From Ottowia oryzae (GTDB lineage: Bacteria; Pseudomonadota; Gammaproteobacteria; Burkholderiales; Burkholderiaceae_C), in NCBI RefSeq assembly GCF_003008535.1, contig NZ_CP027666.1:310001-374000 (forward strand): DNA of 64,000 bases, given 5' to 3'. The notes beneath the pieces were generated by a model. It was not told the origin of the DNA. It worked only from the letters and a program-made list of their open reading frames with translations, and searched no databases. Within the stretch, counting starts at the first letter, position 1, and the number at the start of each line of letters is the position of its first letter. Shown here piece by piece: positions 17,725-26,363 of this stretch. The translations under genes and the position numbers were made by a program.

Positions 17725-18023
17725 AGGGAACAGCGATGATGATGGTGCGGTGCACCAGGGGCAGCGCATGCCACCCGTCAAAAGAGGCAAGCAGAAAGCA
17801 AGCCTGGGCGCGGCGGCAAATTGCTGCACCGCGCCAAATGGATGGGCGATGCTACACGGGTGCTTGCCCAGGCGCGCGCCGCGCGCAAGGCGCCTCGCAA
17901 GGGCATGGGGTCTTTGCAGGCCGCGCTTCGCTCTTTCGCCGTGTAGAGCGCTGGGGTGGGTAAGGCCATGCGCCAGGGCGCGGCTGCACCCACCCGGTGC
18001 TCAGCCGCCTTCACTAAGCGAAA

Positions 18024-18051
18024 CGGCCTGCGGGGTTGCCACCGCAGGCCG
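18024..18051 (-). terminator. Hairpin downstream of iorAB
   Basis: CGGCCTGCGG and CCGCAGGCCG pair perfectly over 10 bp with an 8-base loop. Read leftward it is followed by only a short T run (TTTCGCTT), so it is a weak intrinsic terminator candidate for the iorAB gene. Confidence 0.5.
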
Positions 18052-18069
18052 TTCGGCATTTGCTGTAAG

Positions 18070-18114
18070 TTTTATAGCTGCCAGCGCCCTTCTGGCGGGC
18101 GCGAGGGGGCTAAA
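18070..18114 (+). repeat. Dispersed TGATAGCTGC-type repeat
   Basis: TTTTATAGCTGCCAGCGC, spacer CCTTCTGGCG, GGCGCGAGGGGGC. It lies just beyond the 3' end of iorAB. Confidence 0.7.
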
Positions 18115-18126
18115 GCATCCACAAAA

Positions 18127-21100
18127 TCACGCCACCTGACGCGGCGCCGTGGCCGCCGGCTGGCGGTAAACCTCCATCAGCTCGGCCCAGCGGGTGCGGG
18201 CGGCTTGCAGGTTGCGCTCTTTCACGTGGCCGTAGCCCTTGATCTGATCCGGGATGCGCGCGATTTCCACCGCCGTGGCGTGGTTGTCGGCGTTCAGCGC
18301 ACCCAGCACCTCGTCGATGCTGGCGCGGTACTGCTGGATCAGCGCGCGCTCGGTCTGGCGCTCTTCGGTCTTGCCGAAAAAGTCCAGCGGGCCACCGCGC
18401 AAGCCTTTCAGCTTGGCCAGCAGGCGGAAGTTGCGCAGCATGCTGGGGCCGTACTTCTTCTTGATCAGGTGGCCCTGCTCGTCGCGCTTGGCGGTGAGGG
18501 GCGGCGCCAGATGGTAGTTGAGCGTGTAGTCGCCCTCGAACATGTTGCCGATGCGCTGCAGGAAGGCCGGATCGCTTTGCAGGCGGGCCACTTCGTACTC
18601 GTCCTTGTACGCCATCAGCTTGAACAGGTAGCGCGCCACCGCCTCGCTCAGCGTGGTCTTGCCCAGCGCGCTTTCGGCCTGCTGCACCTCGGCCACGTAG
18701 GCCTTGTAGGTGTCGGCATAGGCGGCGTTCTGGTAGCCAACCAGGAATTCGGCGCGGCGCGCCACCAGGCTGTCCAGCGTCTCGCGCTTCTTGAACTCGA
18801 TCACCTGCGCGCCGCCCGCGCCGGTCAGCAGCTTTTCAACCCGCGACCAGTCGTGCGCGGCCTGGCGGCCCCACTGGAAGGCGATCTTGTTGTTTTCGAC
18901 CTGCACGTTGTTCAGCTCGATCGCGCGCATCAGCGAAGCCAGCTCCAGCGGCACCCAGCCCTTTTGCCAGGCGTAGCCCAGGATCATGGGGTTGACGTAC
19001 AAGGTGTCGCCCATCAGCTTGCCAGCCACACCGTCGGCGTCGAAGGCGCTCAGCCCGCCCGGACCCACGGCGCGCGCCACATCTTCGGCGCAGCGTTCCT
19101 CGGGGTTTTGCCAGCCGCCGTTGCGAACGAAAGCCGCCGTGGGCGTGGCGTGCGAATTCAGGGCCACGTGGGTGCGGCCCTCGCGCATGCGGTACACGGT
19201 TTCTTTGTTGGCGGCGACGATCGGGTCGCAGGCGATGATCAGGTCGGCCGCCGCCATGCCCACGCGGGTGGTGCGGATGTCGTCCAGCGTGCGGCCGATC
19301 AGCACGTGGCTCCAGGTCGCGCCGCCTTTTTGGGCCAGGCCCGCCGCGTCCTGCGTGACGATGCCCTTGCCTTCCATGTGCGCGGCCATGCCCAGCAGCT
19401 GGCCGATGGTGATCACGCCCGTGCCGCCCACGCCCGCCACGATCACGCCCCAAGCGCCGTGCGGCTCAGGCTCGGGCAGGCGCGGATCGGGCACGGGGCC
19501 CAGGTCGAAGGGCGACGCCACCTGTTTCTTGTCCTTTTTCTTCAGCTGGCCGCCTTCCACGGTGACGAAGCTGGGGCAAAAACCCTTCAGGCAGGACATG
19601 TCCTTGTTACAGGTGCTCTGGTTGATGGCGCGCTTGCGGCCGAATTCGGTCTCCAGCGGCTCCACGCTCAGGCAGTTGCTTTGCACGCTGCAGTCGCCAC
19701 AGCCTTCGCACACCAGGTCGTTAATGACCACGCGCACGGCCGGGTCGACCATCTTGCCGCGCTTGCGGCGGCGGCGCTTCTCGGTGGCGCAGGTCTGGTC
19801 GTAGATGATGACCGTGGTGCCCGCAATCTCGCGGAATTCGCGCTGCACCGCGTCCAGCCGGTCGCGGTGGTGGATCTCGATGCCGCTGGGCAGGCCCTTG
19901 GCCTGAGCGCCGTCGTACTTCTCGGGCTCGTCGGTGACGATAGTGATCTTGGCGGCACCTTCAGCACGCATGTTCTGCGCGATCTGGATCACCGACAGGC
20001 CTTCCGGCCGCTCGCCAATCTGCTGGCCGCCGGTCATCGCCACGGCGTCGTTGTACAGAATCTTGTAGGTGATGTTCACACCCGCGGTGACCGACTGGCG
20101 CACCGCCAGCGAACCGCTGTGGTAGTAGGTACCGTCGCCCAGGTTGGCGAACATGTGCTGGTCTTTGCTGAACGGCTGCTGGCCCACCCAGGGCACGCCT
20201 TCGCCGCCCATCTGGGTGAAGCCGACGGTGTTGCGGTCCATCCAGATCGTCATGAAGTGGCAGCCGATGCCCGCCATGGCGCGCGAGCCTTCTGGCACGC
20301 GCGTGCTGGTGTTGTGCGGGCAGCCCGAGCAGAACCACGGCTGGCGGTCGGCGCCGGTACCGCCCAGCTCCAGCGCCTTCATGTTGCGCTCAGACCCGTC
20401 CAGAATGGCCAGCTGGCGGTCCAGCCGGGCCGCCATGTCGCTGTCGATGCCCAGCTTTTTCAGGCGCGCAGCGATGGCGCGGGCGATCAGCGCGGGCGAC
20501 AAGTCCGCCGTGGCGCGCAGCAGCACGTTGGACGTGGGGTTGTCCTGCGACCACTCGCCGCCGCTAAAGTCGCCTTCGGCGCCTTCCTGGTACTTGCCGA
20601 CCACGTTCGGGCGCACGTCCGGGCGCCAGTTGTACAGCTCTTCCTTCAGCTGGTATTCAATGACCTGGCGTTTTTCTTCCACCACCAGGATTTCCTTCAG
20701 CCCGGCAGCAAAGTCGCGCGTGATCTGCGCTTCCAGCGGCCACACCACGTTGACCTTGTGCAGGCGAATGCCCAGCTGGCGGCAGGTGATGTCGTCCAGC
20801 CCCAGGTCCAGCAGCGCCTGGCGGGTGTCGTTGTAGGCCTTGCCGCTGGCGATGATGCCAAAGCGGTCGTGCGGGCCTTCGATGACGTTGTGGTTCAGCC
20901 GGTTGGCGCGGATATAGGCCAGCGCGGCGTACCACTTGTAGTTGAACAGGCGCTCTTCCTGCGGCAGCGCGGCGTCGGGCCAGCGGATGTGCAGGCCGCC
21001 GGCCGGCATTTCGAAATCGGTGGGGATGACGATGTTGACGCGCTCCGGGTCGATCATCGCGGTGGCGCTGGACTCAACGATCTCCTGGATCGTCTTCATA

Positions 21101-21729
21101 CCGCTCCACACGCCCGCATAGCGGCTCATGGCGAAGGCGTGAATGCCTTGGTCCAGGATGTCCTGCACGCTGGAGGGGAAGAACACGGGCAGGCCACAGG
21201 CCTTGAAGATGTGGTCGCTCTGGTGCGCAGCGGTTGAGCTCTTGGCCACGTGGTCGTCACCCGCCACGGCAATCACGCCGCCCCAGGGCGTGGTGCCGGC
21301 CATGTTGGCGTGCTTGAACACGTCCGAGCAGCGGTCCACGCCCGGGCCCTTGCCGTACCAGATGCCGAAGACGCCGTCGAACTTGTTCGTGCCCGCAGGC
21401 GCAAAGCCCAGTTGCTGCGTGCCCCAAACGGCGGTGGCGGCGAGTTCTTCGTTCACCCCAGGCTGAAAGACGATGTGCTGCTTTTCAAGGTGCTTGCGCG
21501 CCGCCCACAGCGCCTGGTCGTAGCCCCCCAGCGGCGAGCCACGGTAGCCGCTGACGAAGCCCGCGGTGTTCTTGCCCACCAACGCATCGCGCTGGCGCTG
21601 CAGCATGGGCAGCTTGACCAGCGCCTGAATGCCGCTCATGAACGCGCGGCCGTAGTCCAGGCTGTATTTGTCGTCGAGGGTGACGGTTTCGAGCGCTTGG
21701 CGAATGTGCTCGGGCAAAGGGGCGTTCAT
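18127..21729 (-). CDS. Indolepyruvate ferredoxin oxidoreductase, fused alpha-beta type
   Basis: Single-chain enzyme of 1200 residues that oxidises aryl pyruvates (from transaminated aromatic amino acids) to aryl-acetyl-CoA using ferredoxin and thiamine diphosphate. The N-terminal pyrimidine-type domain has SGYRGSPLGGYDQALW. The TPP-binding part has WFCSGCPHNTSTRVPEGSRA. A ferredoxin-like 4Fe-4S segment follows (LVCEGCGDCSVQSNCLS and CNKDMSCLKGFCP), then a gamma domain (GVGGTGVITIGQLLGMAAH). The fused layout is usual in Proteobacteria. The start has a good AGGAGA site. An Lrp-family regulator starts 176 bases away in the opposite direction and probably controls it. Confidence 0.93.
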   Translation of the reverse strand: MNAPLPEHIRQALETVTLDDKYSLDYGRAFMSGIQALVKLPMLQRQRDALVGKNTAGFVSGYRGSPLGGYDQALWAARKHLEKQHIVFQPGVNEELAATAVWGTQQLGFAPAGTNKFDGVFGIWYGKGPGVDRCSDVFKHANMAGTTPWGGVIAVAGDDHVAKSSTAAHQSDHIFKACGLPVFFPSSVQDILDQGIHAFAMSRYAGVWSGMKTIQEIVESSATAMIDPERVNIVIPTDFEMPAGGLHIRWPDAALPQEERLFNYKWYAALAYIRANRLNHNVIEGPHDRFGIIASGKAYNDTRQALLDLGLDDITCRQLGIRLHKVNVVWPLEAQITRDFAAGLKEILVVEEKRQVIEYQLKEELYNWRPDVRPNVVGKYQEGAEGDFSGGEWSQDNPTSNVLLRATADLSPALIARAIAARLKKLGIDSDMAARLDRQLAILDGSERNMKALELGGTGADRQPWFCSGCPHNTSTRVPEGSRAMAGIGCHFMTIWMDRNTVGFTQMGGEGVPWVGQQPFSKDQHMFANLGDGTYYHSGSLAVRQSVTAGVNITYKILYNDAVAMTGGQQIGERPEGLSVIQIAQNMRAEGAAKITIVTDEPEKYDGAQAKGLPSGIEIHHRDRLDAVQREFREIAGTTVIIYDQTCATEKRRRRKRGKMVDPAVRVVINDLVCEGCGDCSVQSNCLSVEPLETEFGRKRAINQSTCNKDMSCLKGFCPSFVTVEGGQLKKKDKKQVASPFDLGPVPDPRLPEPEPHGAWGVIVAGVGGTGVITIGQLLGMAAHMEGKGIVTQDAAGLAQKGGATWSHVLIGRTLDDIRTTRVGMAAADLIIACDPIVAANKETVYRMREGRTHVALNSHATPTAAFVRNGGWQNPEERCAEDVARAVGPGGLSAFDADGVAGKLMGDTLYVNPMILGYAWQKGWVPLELASLMRAIELNNVQVENNKIAFQWGRQAAHDWSRVEKLLTGAGGAQVIEFKKRETLDSLVARRAEFLVGYQNAAYADTYKAYVAEVQQAESALGKTTLSEAVARYLFKLMAYKDEYEVARLQSDPAFLQRIGNMFEGDYTLNYHLAPPLTAKRDEQGHLIKKKYGPSMLRNFRLLAKLKGLRGGPLDFFGKTEERQTERALIQQYRASIDEVLGALNADNHATAVEIARIPDQIKGYGHVKERNLQAARTRWAELMEVYRQPAATAPRQVA

Positions 21730-21905
21730 CGTGTCTGTCTCCTGGTGGGCGGCGGCCGGAGCCGACTTGGGGCGGCAACCGCACCCGATGGGCGGGCGGC
21801 CTTTGTTCTACAAGCAAAGTGTATGCCGCAACCTACGATAGGTGTTTTCCTTGCATGCTCCAAATCGCCACTTCAAAGCAAGATTCTTTCTAAAATCAAG
21901 CCGCC

Positions 21906-22400
21906 ATGGAAACACTTGATGCCTACGACATTGCCATCCTGGAGCAGCTGCAAGCCGATGGGCGCCTGACCAACGCAGAACTTGCGCAGCGGGTGGGCCT
22001 GTCTGCCGCGCCGTGTTGGCGCCGCGTGCGTGCGCTGGAAGAGGCGGGCTTCATCCTGGGCTACCGCGCCGAGATCGACCGCAACAAGCTCGGCCTGGGC
22101 GTGCTCGCATTCGTTCGGCTGGACACCGCGCAGATCAGCAGCAGCGCCATGCGCCAGCTGGAGGAAACCATCCGCGCCCAGCCAGAGATCATCAGCTGCC
22201 ACTACATCAGCGGGTCGGGCACTTTCGAGCTGCAGGTGGTCAGCACCAACCTGGAAACCTTCAGCCGCTTTGCGCGCGACGTGATCATGCACCTGCCCAA
22301 CGTGAAGGACATGCACACCAGCTTTTCACTCGGCCAGATCAAGGCCACCGGCGCGCTGCCGCTGGCGCACCTGCAGCAAAAGAAGCGCCCGCCCCGCTGA
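21906..22400 (+). CDS. Lrp/AsnC family transcriptional regulator
   Basis: Regulator of 164 residues. The N-terminal helix-turn-helix is LTNAELAQRVGLSAAPCWRR followed by RVRALEEAGFILGY. The C-terminal RAM ligand domain includes AFVRLDTAQIS and ISCHYISGSGTFELQVVSTN. These proteins bind amino acids. The gene is divergent from iorAB, so a role in sensing aromatic amino acids or pyruvates is likely (inference). A perfect hairpin follows 38 bases after the stop. Confidence 0.92.
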   Translation: METLDAYDIAILEQLQADGRLTNAELAQRVGLSAAPCWRRVRALEEAGFILGYRAEIDRNKLGLGVLAFVRLDTAQISSSAMRQLEETIRAQPEIISCHYISGSGTFELQVVSTNLETFSRFARDVIMHLPNVKDMHTSFSLGQIKATGALPLAHLQQKKRPPR

Positions 22401-22437
22401 AGACCACGGCGCCTGCCACCACGCCCGCAGCAAACAC

Positions 22438-22461
22438 CAACGGCGCCCGCAGGCGCCGTTG
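22438..22461. terminator. Hairpin between convergent lrp-like and phoX-like genes
   Basis: CAACGGCGCC and GGCGCCGTTG pair perfectly over 10 bp with loop CGCA. There is no T run on either side, so it may be a weak bidirectional terminator or an RNA-end hairpin. Confidence 0.45.
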
Positions 22462-22505
22462 AAGCCAAGGCCATCGGCGTGCGCCGGTGGCCGGGTTGCT
22501 GAAGC

Positions 22506-24497
22506 TCAGCCGACCAGCTTCACCGCTTTGGGGCTGCCGGTGAGGTAGCCCACCGCCGCACCGAATTTGCCGTGGTAGCTGGCGCTGATCAAGCCGTCCA
22601 CCGCCGACTTCACGTCTGCGCTGATGGTCTTGGTGTAGTCGCCAGCGTGCTGGAAGTTGCTCATGATGTACGTCCAGCCATTCAGATCTGTCACGGCGTG
22701 CAGGCCGGTGGATTCGGCGCCGGCGGGCAGCGTCATCAGGCGCGTCAGGGCTTTCGTGTCGACGTTGTAGGCCCACAGCATGTTGGTCACGTGCTGGCTG
22801 CTGTCTTCGCCGATGAACAGCGTGCGCAGCGTTTCGGAGAACTTCAGGTTGTCCGGGTTGGCGATCTTTTCGGGGTTGGCGGTGTTGCCCAGCGCGTCGG
22901 GCTTGAGCGTCTTGCCATCCGTGTCCAGCAGGTCTTCACCCACCAGCAGCGGCGTGCTGTCCGCAGGCATCCAGTCGCTCTTGATGTCGTTGCCGTCCAG
23001 ATCCTTCTGGCCGCCGCGCAGGCTAAGCTGCATCACGCCGCCGGCCACCAGCTGCTTGGGCACCGAGATGCCGTTGTCCGGCACGTTCACGGCGTTGCCC
23101 GCCACCATCGAAGCCTGGATGTTCTGCAACGCAGAGTAGGCCTTCTTGTCCTTGATGTTGACCGTGGTGCCTTCCATCTTGGTGAAGCCCATGCTGGCAC
23201 CCATGTAGGCGGCGTAGCGGTGCGTCTCCAGGAAGGCGGCGGCCTTGCGCGTCTGGGCGGTGTCGTCCTTGAGCTTGATCCACTCCACCTTGCCGTTGGC
23301 AACGATGCGCTTGTACGTGGCGTCCTGCGGGTCTTTGCTGGCCACCGTCATGATGTCAGCTGGGCGGATGCCCCCATCCACCAGGGCGCGGATTTCCGCG
23401 CTGGTGGCGCTGCCCAGCTTGATCCAGCTGAGCGGCGCAGCGGGGCTGCCCACCTTCGTGAAGTCGGTGGTGCCGCCCACCTTGGCCACGTACAGCGTGC
23501 CGGAGGACAGATCTTTTTCCTTGTCGGCCACGAAGACGAAGTAGCCGCTGTTCGTGGCGTCGTCGCCCATGAACACGGTGCGGTTGTCGGGCATGACCTG
23601 CACCAGCTCGTGCGAGATGCGGCCCAGGCAGTAGTGCTTCTTGATCGAGCCGGTGCCGTCGGCGTTCACCGTCACTTCAGGCAGGTGGCCGTAGTTGTAG
23701 GGATTGGCCTTGGTGGCGTCGCCGTACAGGTTGGTGCTGAAGTCGTTCATGTTGTTCTTGGAACGCTCAGCAAACGCATCCGGCTCGTACTCTTCCGACG
23801 ACAGGTGCGTGTTCCACGGCGACAGGCTGGCGCCGCAGGTGATCCACAGGCCGTTCACGCTGGAAGTGTCCACGTTGTGGTACTTGACGAGGGCGAGGCG
23901 CCCGGTGTCCGGGTCCTGGTCCAGCGTCAGCACGGCGATGGGCGACGGCAGCTTGCCGTACATGTCGGTCTTGCCGTCCTTCGCCCAGGTGGTGTATTCA
24001 AACTGCACCACGGCAAACACGGTGTTGCCCTTCACGCCGGGCACCTTGGCGCCGTCGATCTTCAGCAGCGAAGTGCCGTCCGGGCTGTCCGAGAAGAACT
24101 GGCGCGGGCTGGCCGACACGGTGCGGTCGATGATGGGCTGGTTGTTGATGTCCACGTAGCCGCCCGCCAGGATGCTGCCGCCGGAAGTGGAGGTCACCAG
24201 GTCGCCCGTGATGAAGAACGGCTGGTAGGCCAGCTTGTAGTCTTTCTTGGTGCCATCGTCGAAGTTCACGCTCATCACCGACGTGGTGTAGGTGGTGGCC
24301 ATCGCGGCGGGGTTGGCCAGCGTAGGCGCGGGCGTGGCGCTGAAGGTAACGCTCTTGAAGGCGGCGGCGGGCGTGTCGTCGCCACCGCAGGCAGACAACA
24401 GACCGGCGTACGACAGGGACGAAGCCAGGGGCAGCATGGGCGCGCCGGCAAACAAAGACAGCACGCGGCGACGAGAGGCGACGGGAGATTGGCTCAT
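22506..24497 (-). CDS. phoX: PhoX family phosphatase, Tat-exported lipoprotein-like
   Basis: DUF839/PhoX phosphomonoesterase of 663 residues, predicted to act outside the cytoplasm with Ca and Fe cofactors. The start MSQSPVASRRRVLSLFAG at 24497 gives a twin-arginine signal (SRRRVLSLF). A lipobox-like LLSAC follows at the end of the signal, so the protein may be both Tat-exported and lipid-anchored. Family features include WGTHLSSEEYEPD-like (WNTHLSSEEYEPD), YNYGHLPEV, GRISHELVQVMPDNRTVFMGDD and FIGEDSSQHVTNMLWAYNV. A possible Pho box lies 111 bases upstream. The long upstream frame to 24599 is not translated in my view. Confidence 0.9.
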   Translation of the reverse strand: MSQSPVASRRRVLSLFAGAPMLPLASSLSYAGLLSACGGDDTPAAAFKSVTFSATPAPTLANPAAMATTYTTSVMSVNFDDGTKKDYKLAYQPFFITGDLVTSTSGGSILAGGYVDINNQPIIDRTVSASPRQFFSDSPDGTSLLKIDGAKVPGVKGNTVFAVVQFEYTTWAKDGKTDMYGKLPSPIAVLTLDQDPDTGRLALVKYHNVDTSSVNGLWITCGASLSPWNTHLSSEEYEPDAFAERSKNNMNDFSTNLYGDATKANPYNYGHLPEVTVNADGTGSIKKHYCLGRISHELVQVMPDNRTVFMGDDATNSGYFVFVADKEKDLSSGTLYVAKVGGTTDFTKVGSPAAPLSWIKLGSATSAEIRALVDGGIRPADIMTVASKDPQDATYKRIVANGKVEWIKLKDDTAQTRKAAAFLETHRYAAYMGASMGFTKMEGTTVNIKDKKAYSALQNIQASMVAGNAVNVPDNGISVPKQLVAGGVMQLSLRGGQKDLDGNDIKSDWMPADSTPLLVGEDLLDTDGKTLKPDALGNTANPEKIANPDNLKFSETLRTLFIGEDSSQHVTNMLWAYNVDTKALTRLMTLPAGAESTGLHAVTDLNGWTYIMSNFQHAGDYTKTISADVKSAVDGLISASYHGKFGAAVGYLTGSPKAVKLVG

Positions 24498-24607
24498 GGT
24501 GGGTACTTTTTTGACAGATCGATGCACAAGGGCGCGCGGCTGAGCCGACGGCAACCCGATCAGGGCGCCGCGTGGCGGGCCCAGCCAGCGGAGTGTCAAA
24601 AAGTACT

Positions 24608-24625
24608 GTGTCAGGGGTGTGACAC
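24608..24625 (-). promoter_or_regulatory. Candidate Pho box upstream of phoX
   Basis: On the minus strand the 18 bases read GTGTCAC-ACCC-CTGACAC. The 7-4-7 spacing and the TGTCA and CTG.CA cores resemble the PhoB half-sites (CTGTCAT) with about five of seven matches each. It lies about 111 bases from the phoX start. This is a suggestion, not a tested site. Confidence 0.35.
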
Positions 24626-24743
24626 ACGGGTGGCATCGGTGCGACAGCCGTGCGGCCGCGCCTGAAGCCAGGCGTGAAAACCTGCGGCGGCCGGTTCGAT
24701 TCAGCGCTTGTCCATCGGGCCGTCAGCCACCGGGATTACTATG

Positions 24744-24792
24744 CAATTGATAGCTGCCAGCGCTCTACGCACCAGCGCTAGAGCGGTTTTTA
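24744..24792 (+). repeat. Dispersed TGATAGCTGC-type repeat
   Basis: CAATTGATAGCTGCCAGCGC, spacer TCTACGCACC, AGCGCTAGAGCGGTTTTTA. This is one of the best-preserved copies. Confidence 0.8.
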
Positions 24793-24974
24793 ATCAAGAA
24801 CTGGAGTCAAGCCATGCGCCTGGGTTGGGCCGCGGGCGTTGCACCCGCTTGCGCTGGCCTGGGCGTTGCACCGCGCCGCGCCCGCTGGTGCACGGCTTGG
24901 CGGGTGGCCTTAGCCGCCGGGCGTCACGCGCCGTGGCGGATCAGGCAGCGGGCACGCGCCCAGCGCGGCGGCGC

Positions 24975-26129
24975 TCAGGGTTTGGGCCACAGCACCCACA
25001 GGCGCAGTGGCTGCTTCATGCGGCCAGCGAAGTCGCCCGCCTCGGCGCCCCACCCGGCGAAGTAGTCGGCCCGCACCGCGCCCACGATGGCGGTGCCGGT
25101 GTCTTGCGCGATCACCAGGCGCTGCAGGTTGGCCACCGGGCCTTGCGAGGCCATCCACACCGGCGTGCCGTAGGGAATGCTTTGCGGGTCCACGGCGATG
25201 GAACGGCCGGGCGTGAGCGGCACGCCCTGCGCGCCGCGGGGGCCAAACTGCGCATCCAGCGCAGACAGCGGCTCTTCGCGGAAGAAGACCATGCGCGGGT
25301 TGCTCCAGAGGAACTCGCTCAAGCGCCCCGGGTTGGCCGCCAGTGTGTTGCGAATGCCCGGCCAGGTCACGTCGCCGCGCAGCAGGCCCTGGTCGATCAG
25401 CCACTTGCCGGGGCTGCGGTAGGGCTGGTCGTTGGTGGCGGCAAAGGCCAGGCGCACCAGGCGCTGGCTGCCGTCGGGCTCGGTCACGCGCACGCGGCCA
25501 GAGCCTTGGATTTGCAGGATGAGCGCGTCCACCGGGTCGGCCAGGTAGGCGATTTCCTGGCCCGCCAGTTGCGCGCGCGCCTCGGGCAGCATCTCCATCT
25601 CTTGCCGCGTGTACCAGGGCTTGCGCTGGCCCAGCGTGGGCGGCGGGCGGTACAGCGGCGCGCCAAAGCCGGGGCGCGGCAGGCGCGAGGCTTCGTAGAA
25701 AGGCTCGAAATAGCTGGTCAGCAGCCCTTCCGACGGCGCACCCAGCGGCTCTACCCGGTAGGGTTGCAGGCGGGCGCGCATCCAGTTGCGCTGCTCTTGC
25801 GGCGTGGCCAGCGTCAGGCGGCGCACCTCGCTGCACAGGCGCGCAAACGTGGCACCGGGGCGCTCGCAGTTTTTCACCCAGGCGTTCCAGGCTTCGTGCA
25901 TGGCGTCCTGCTCGAAACCGGGCAGCTCGGACCAGCGCACGGGCACCCAGCGGCTGCGCGGGCGTTGCAGGGCGGGGCCCAGCGGCGCGCTGTCGGCCAC
26001 GTCGCCCGTGGGCGGCGCGGATTCGGTGGGGTAGGTGGTGGGCGGCGGCGGGGCGGGCTGCTTGACGGCGCAGCTGGCCAGCATTCCTACAATGGCCGCT
26101 GCGCAAAATAAGCGAAGAGCTCTTCTCAT
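24975..26129 (-). CDS. mltA: Membrane-bound lytic murein transglycosylase A
   Basis: Outer-membrane lipoprotein of 384 residues that cleaves peptidoglycan. The signal MRRALRLFCAAAIVGMLASC ends in a lipobox (LASC). The MltA domain is seen in LLTSYFEPFYEASR, QIQGSGRVRVTEPDGSQRLV and PLTPGRSIAVDPQSIPYGTPVW. The 3D domain with the catalytic Asp is VIAQDTGTAIVGAVRADYF. The start at 26129 shares a CATG with the start of a divergent small membrane gene, so each promoter should lie inside the other coding region. Confidence 0.94.
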   Translation of the reverse strand: MRRALRLFCAAAIVGMLASCAVKQPAPPPPTTYPTESAPPTGDVADSAPLGPALQRPRSRWVPVRWSELPGFEQDAMHEAWNAWVKNCERPGATFARLCSEVRRLTLATPQEQRNWMRARLQPYRVEPLGAPSEGLLTSYFEPFYEASRLPRPGFGAPLYRPPPTLGQRKPWYTRQEMEMLPEARAQLAGQEIAYLADPVDALILQIQGSGRVRVTEPDGSQRLVRLAFAATNDQPYRSPGKWLIDQGLLRGDVTWPGIRNTLAANPGRLSEFLWSNPRMVFFREEPLSALDAQFGPRGAQGVPLTPGRSIAVDPQSIPYGTPVWMASQGPVANLQRLVIAQDTGTAIVGAVRADYFAGWGAEAGDFAGRMKQPLRLWVLWPKP

Positions 26130-26304
26130 GATCCTGATTCTGCTGGAAGCGCTCGGCGCGCTGGTACTGCTTTTGCTGATCGTGTGGTGGACGATGTTCT
26201 CGGGCCGCAAGCAGGGCGAGCTGCCTGGCCAGCACGAAGAGGGGCCAGCCAAAGCGCCTGCGCCCCACCGCGAAGACGAGAGCGGGCCGGATCAACGATT
26301 ATGA
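26128..26304 (+). CDS. Small membrane protein, head-to-head with mltA
   Basis: Predicted 58-residue protein with one strong membrane helix, MILILLEALGALVLLLLIVW, then a Trp-Trp and a charged, Gly/Glu-rich tail (SGRKQGELPGQHEEGP). The start shares the palindromic CATG (26127-26130) with the mltA start. The hydrophobic helix followed by a polar tail is what one expects of a real gene. I recall similar small proteins beside mltA in related genera but have not searched. Function unknown. Confidence 0.65.
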   Translation: MILILLEALGALVLLLLIVWWTMFSGRKQGELPGQHEEGPAKAPAPHREDESGPDQRL

Positions 26305-26307
26305 GAC

Positions 26308-26363
26308 AAACAGGCCTCTGGCGCTTGTCTAACCTGCGCTGCAAGCTAGATTTTTTGTAGCAA
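26308..26363 (-). repeat. Dispersed TGATAGCTGC-type repeat that supplies the stop of the FixJ-like gene
   Basis: Read leftward: TTGCTACAAAAAATCTAGCT, TGCAGCGC, spacer, AAGCGCCAGAGGCCTGTTT. The codons TTG CTA CAA AAA ATC TAG form the last residues and stop of the regulator. Confidence 0.7.

Larger units (their letters stand above)
17725..18126. other. Region between iorAB and sotB
   Basis: These 402 bases contain a hairpin at 18024-18051 and a repeat copy at 18070-18114. The rest, next to the sotB start, presumably holds its promoter. No gene is supported. Confidence 0.5.
24498..24974. other. Region between mltA and phoX
   Basis: These 477 bases carry a candidate Pho box (24608-24625) and a dispersed-repeat copy (24744-24792). 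The other part near the mltA end is GC-rich and shows no gene, tRNA or clear terminator. Confidence 0.5.

Noticed and set aside
17956..21237. A 1093-codon open frame antisense to the indolepyruvate oxidoreductase
   Set aside because: It is low-complexity His/Arg/Ala-rich sequence, typical of a shadow frame in high-GC DNA opposite a clearly conserved gene.
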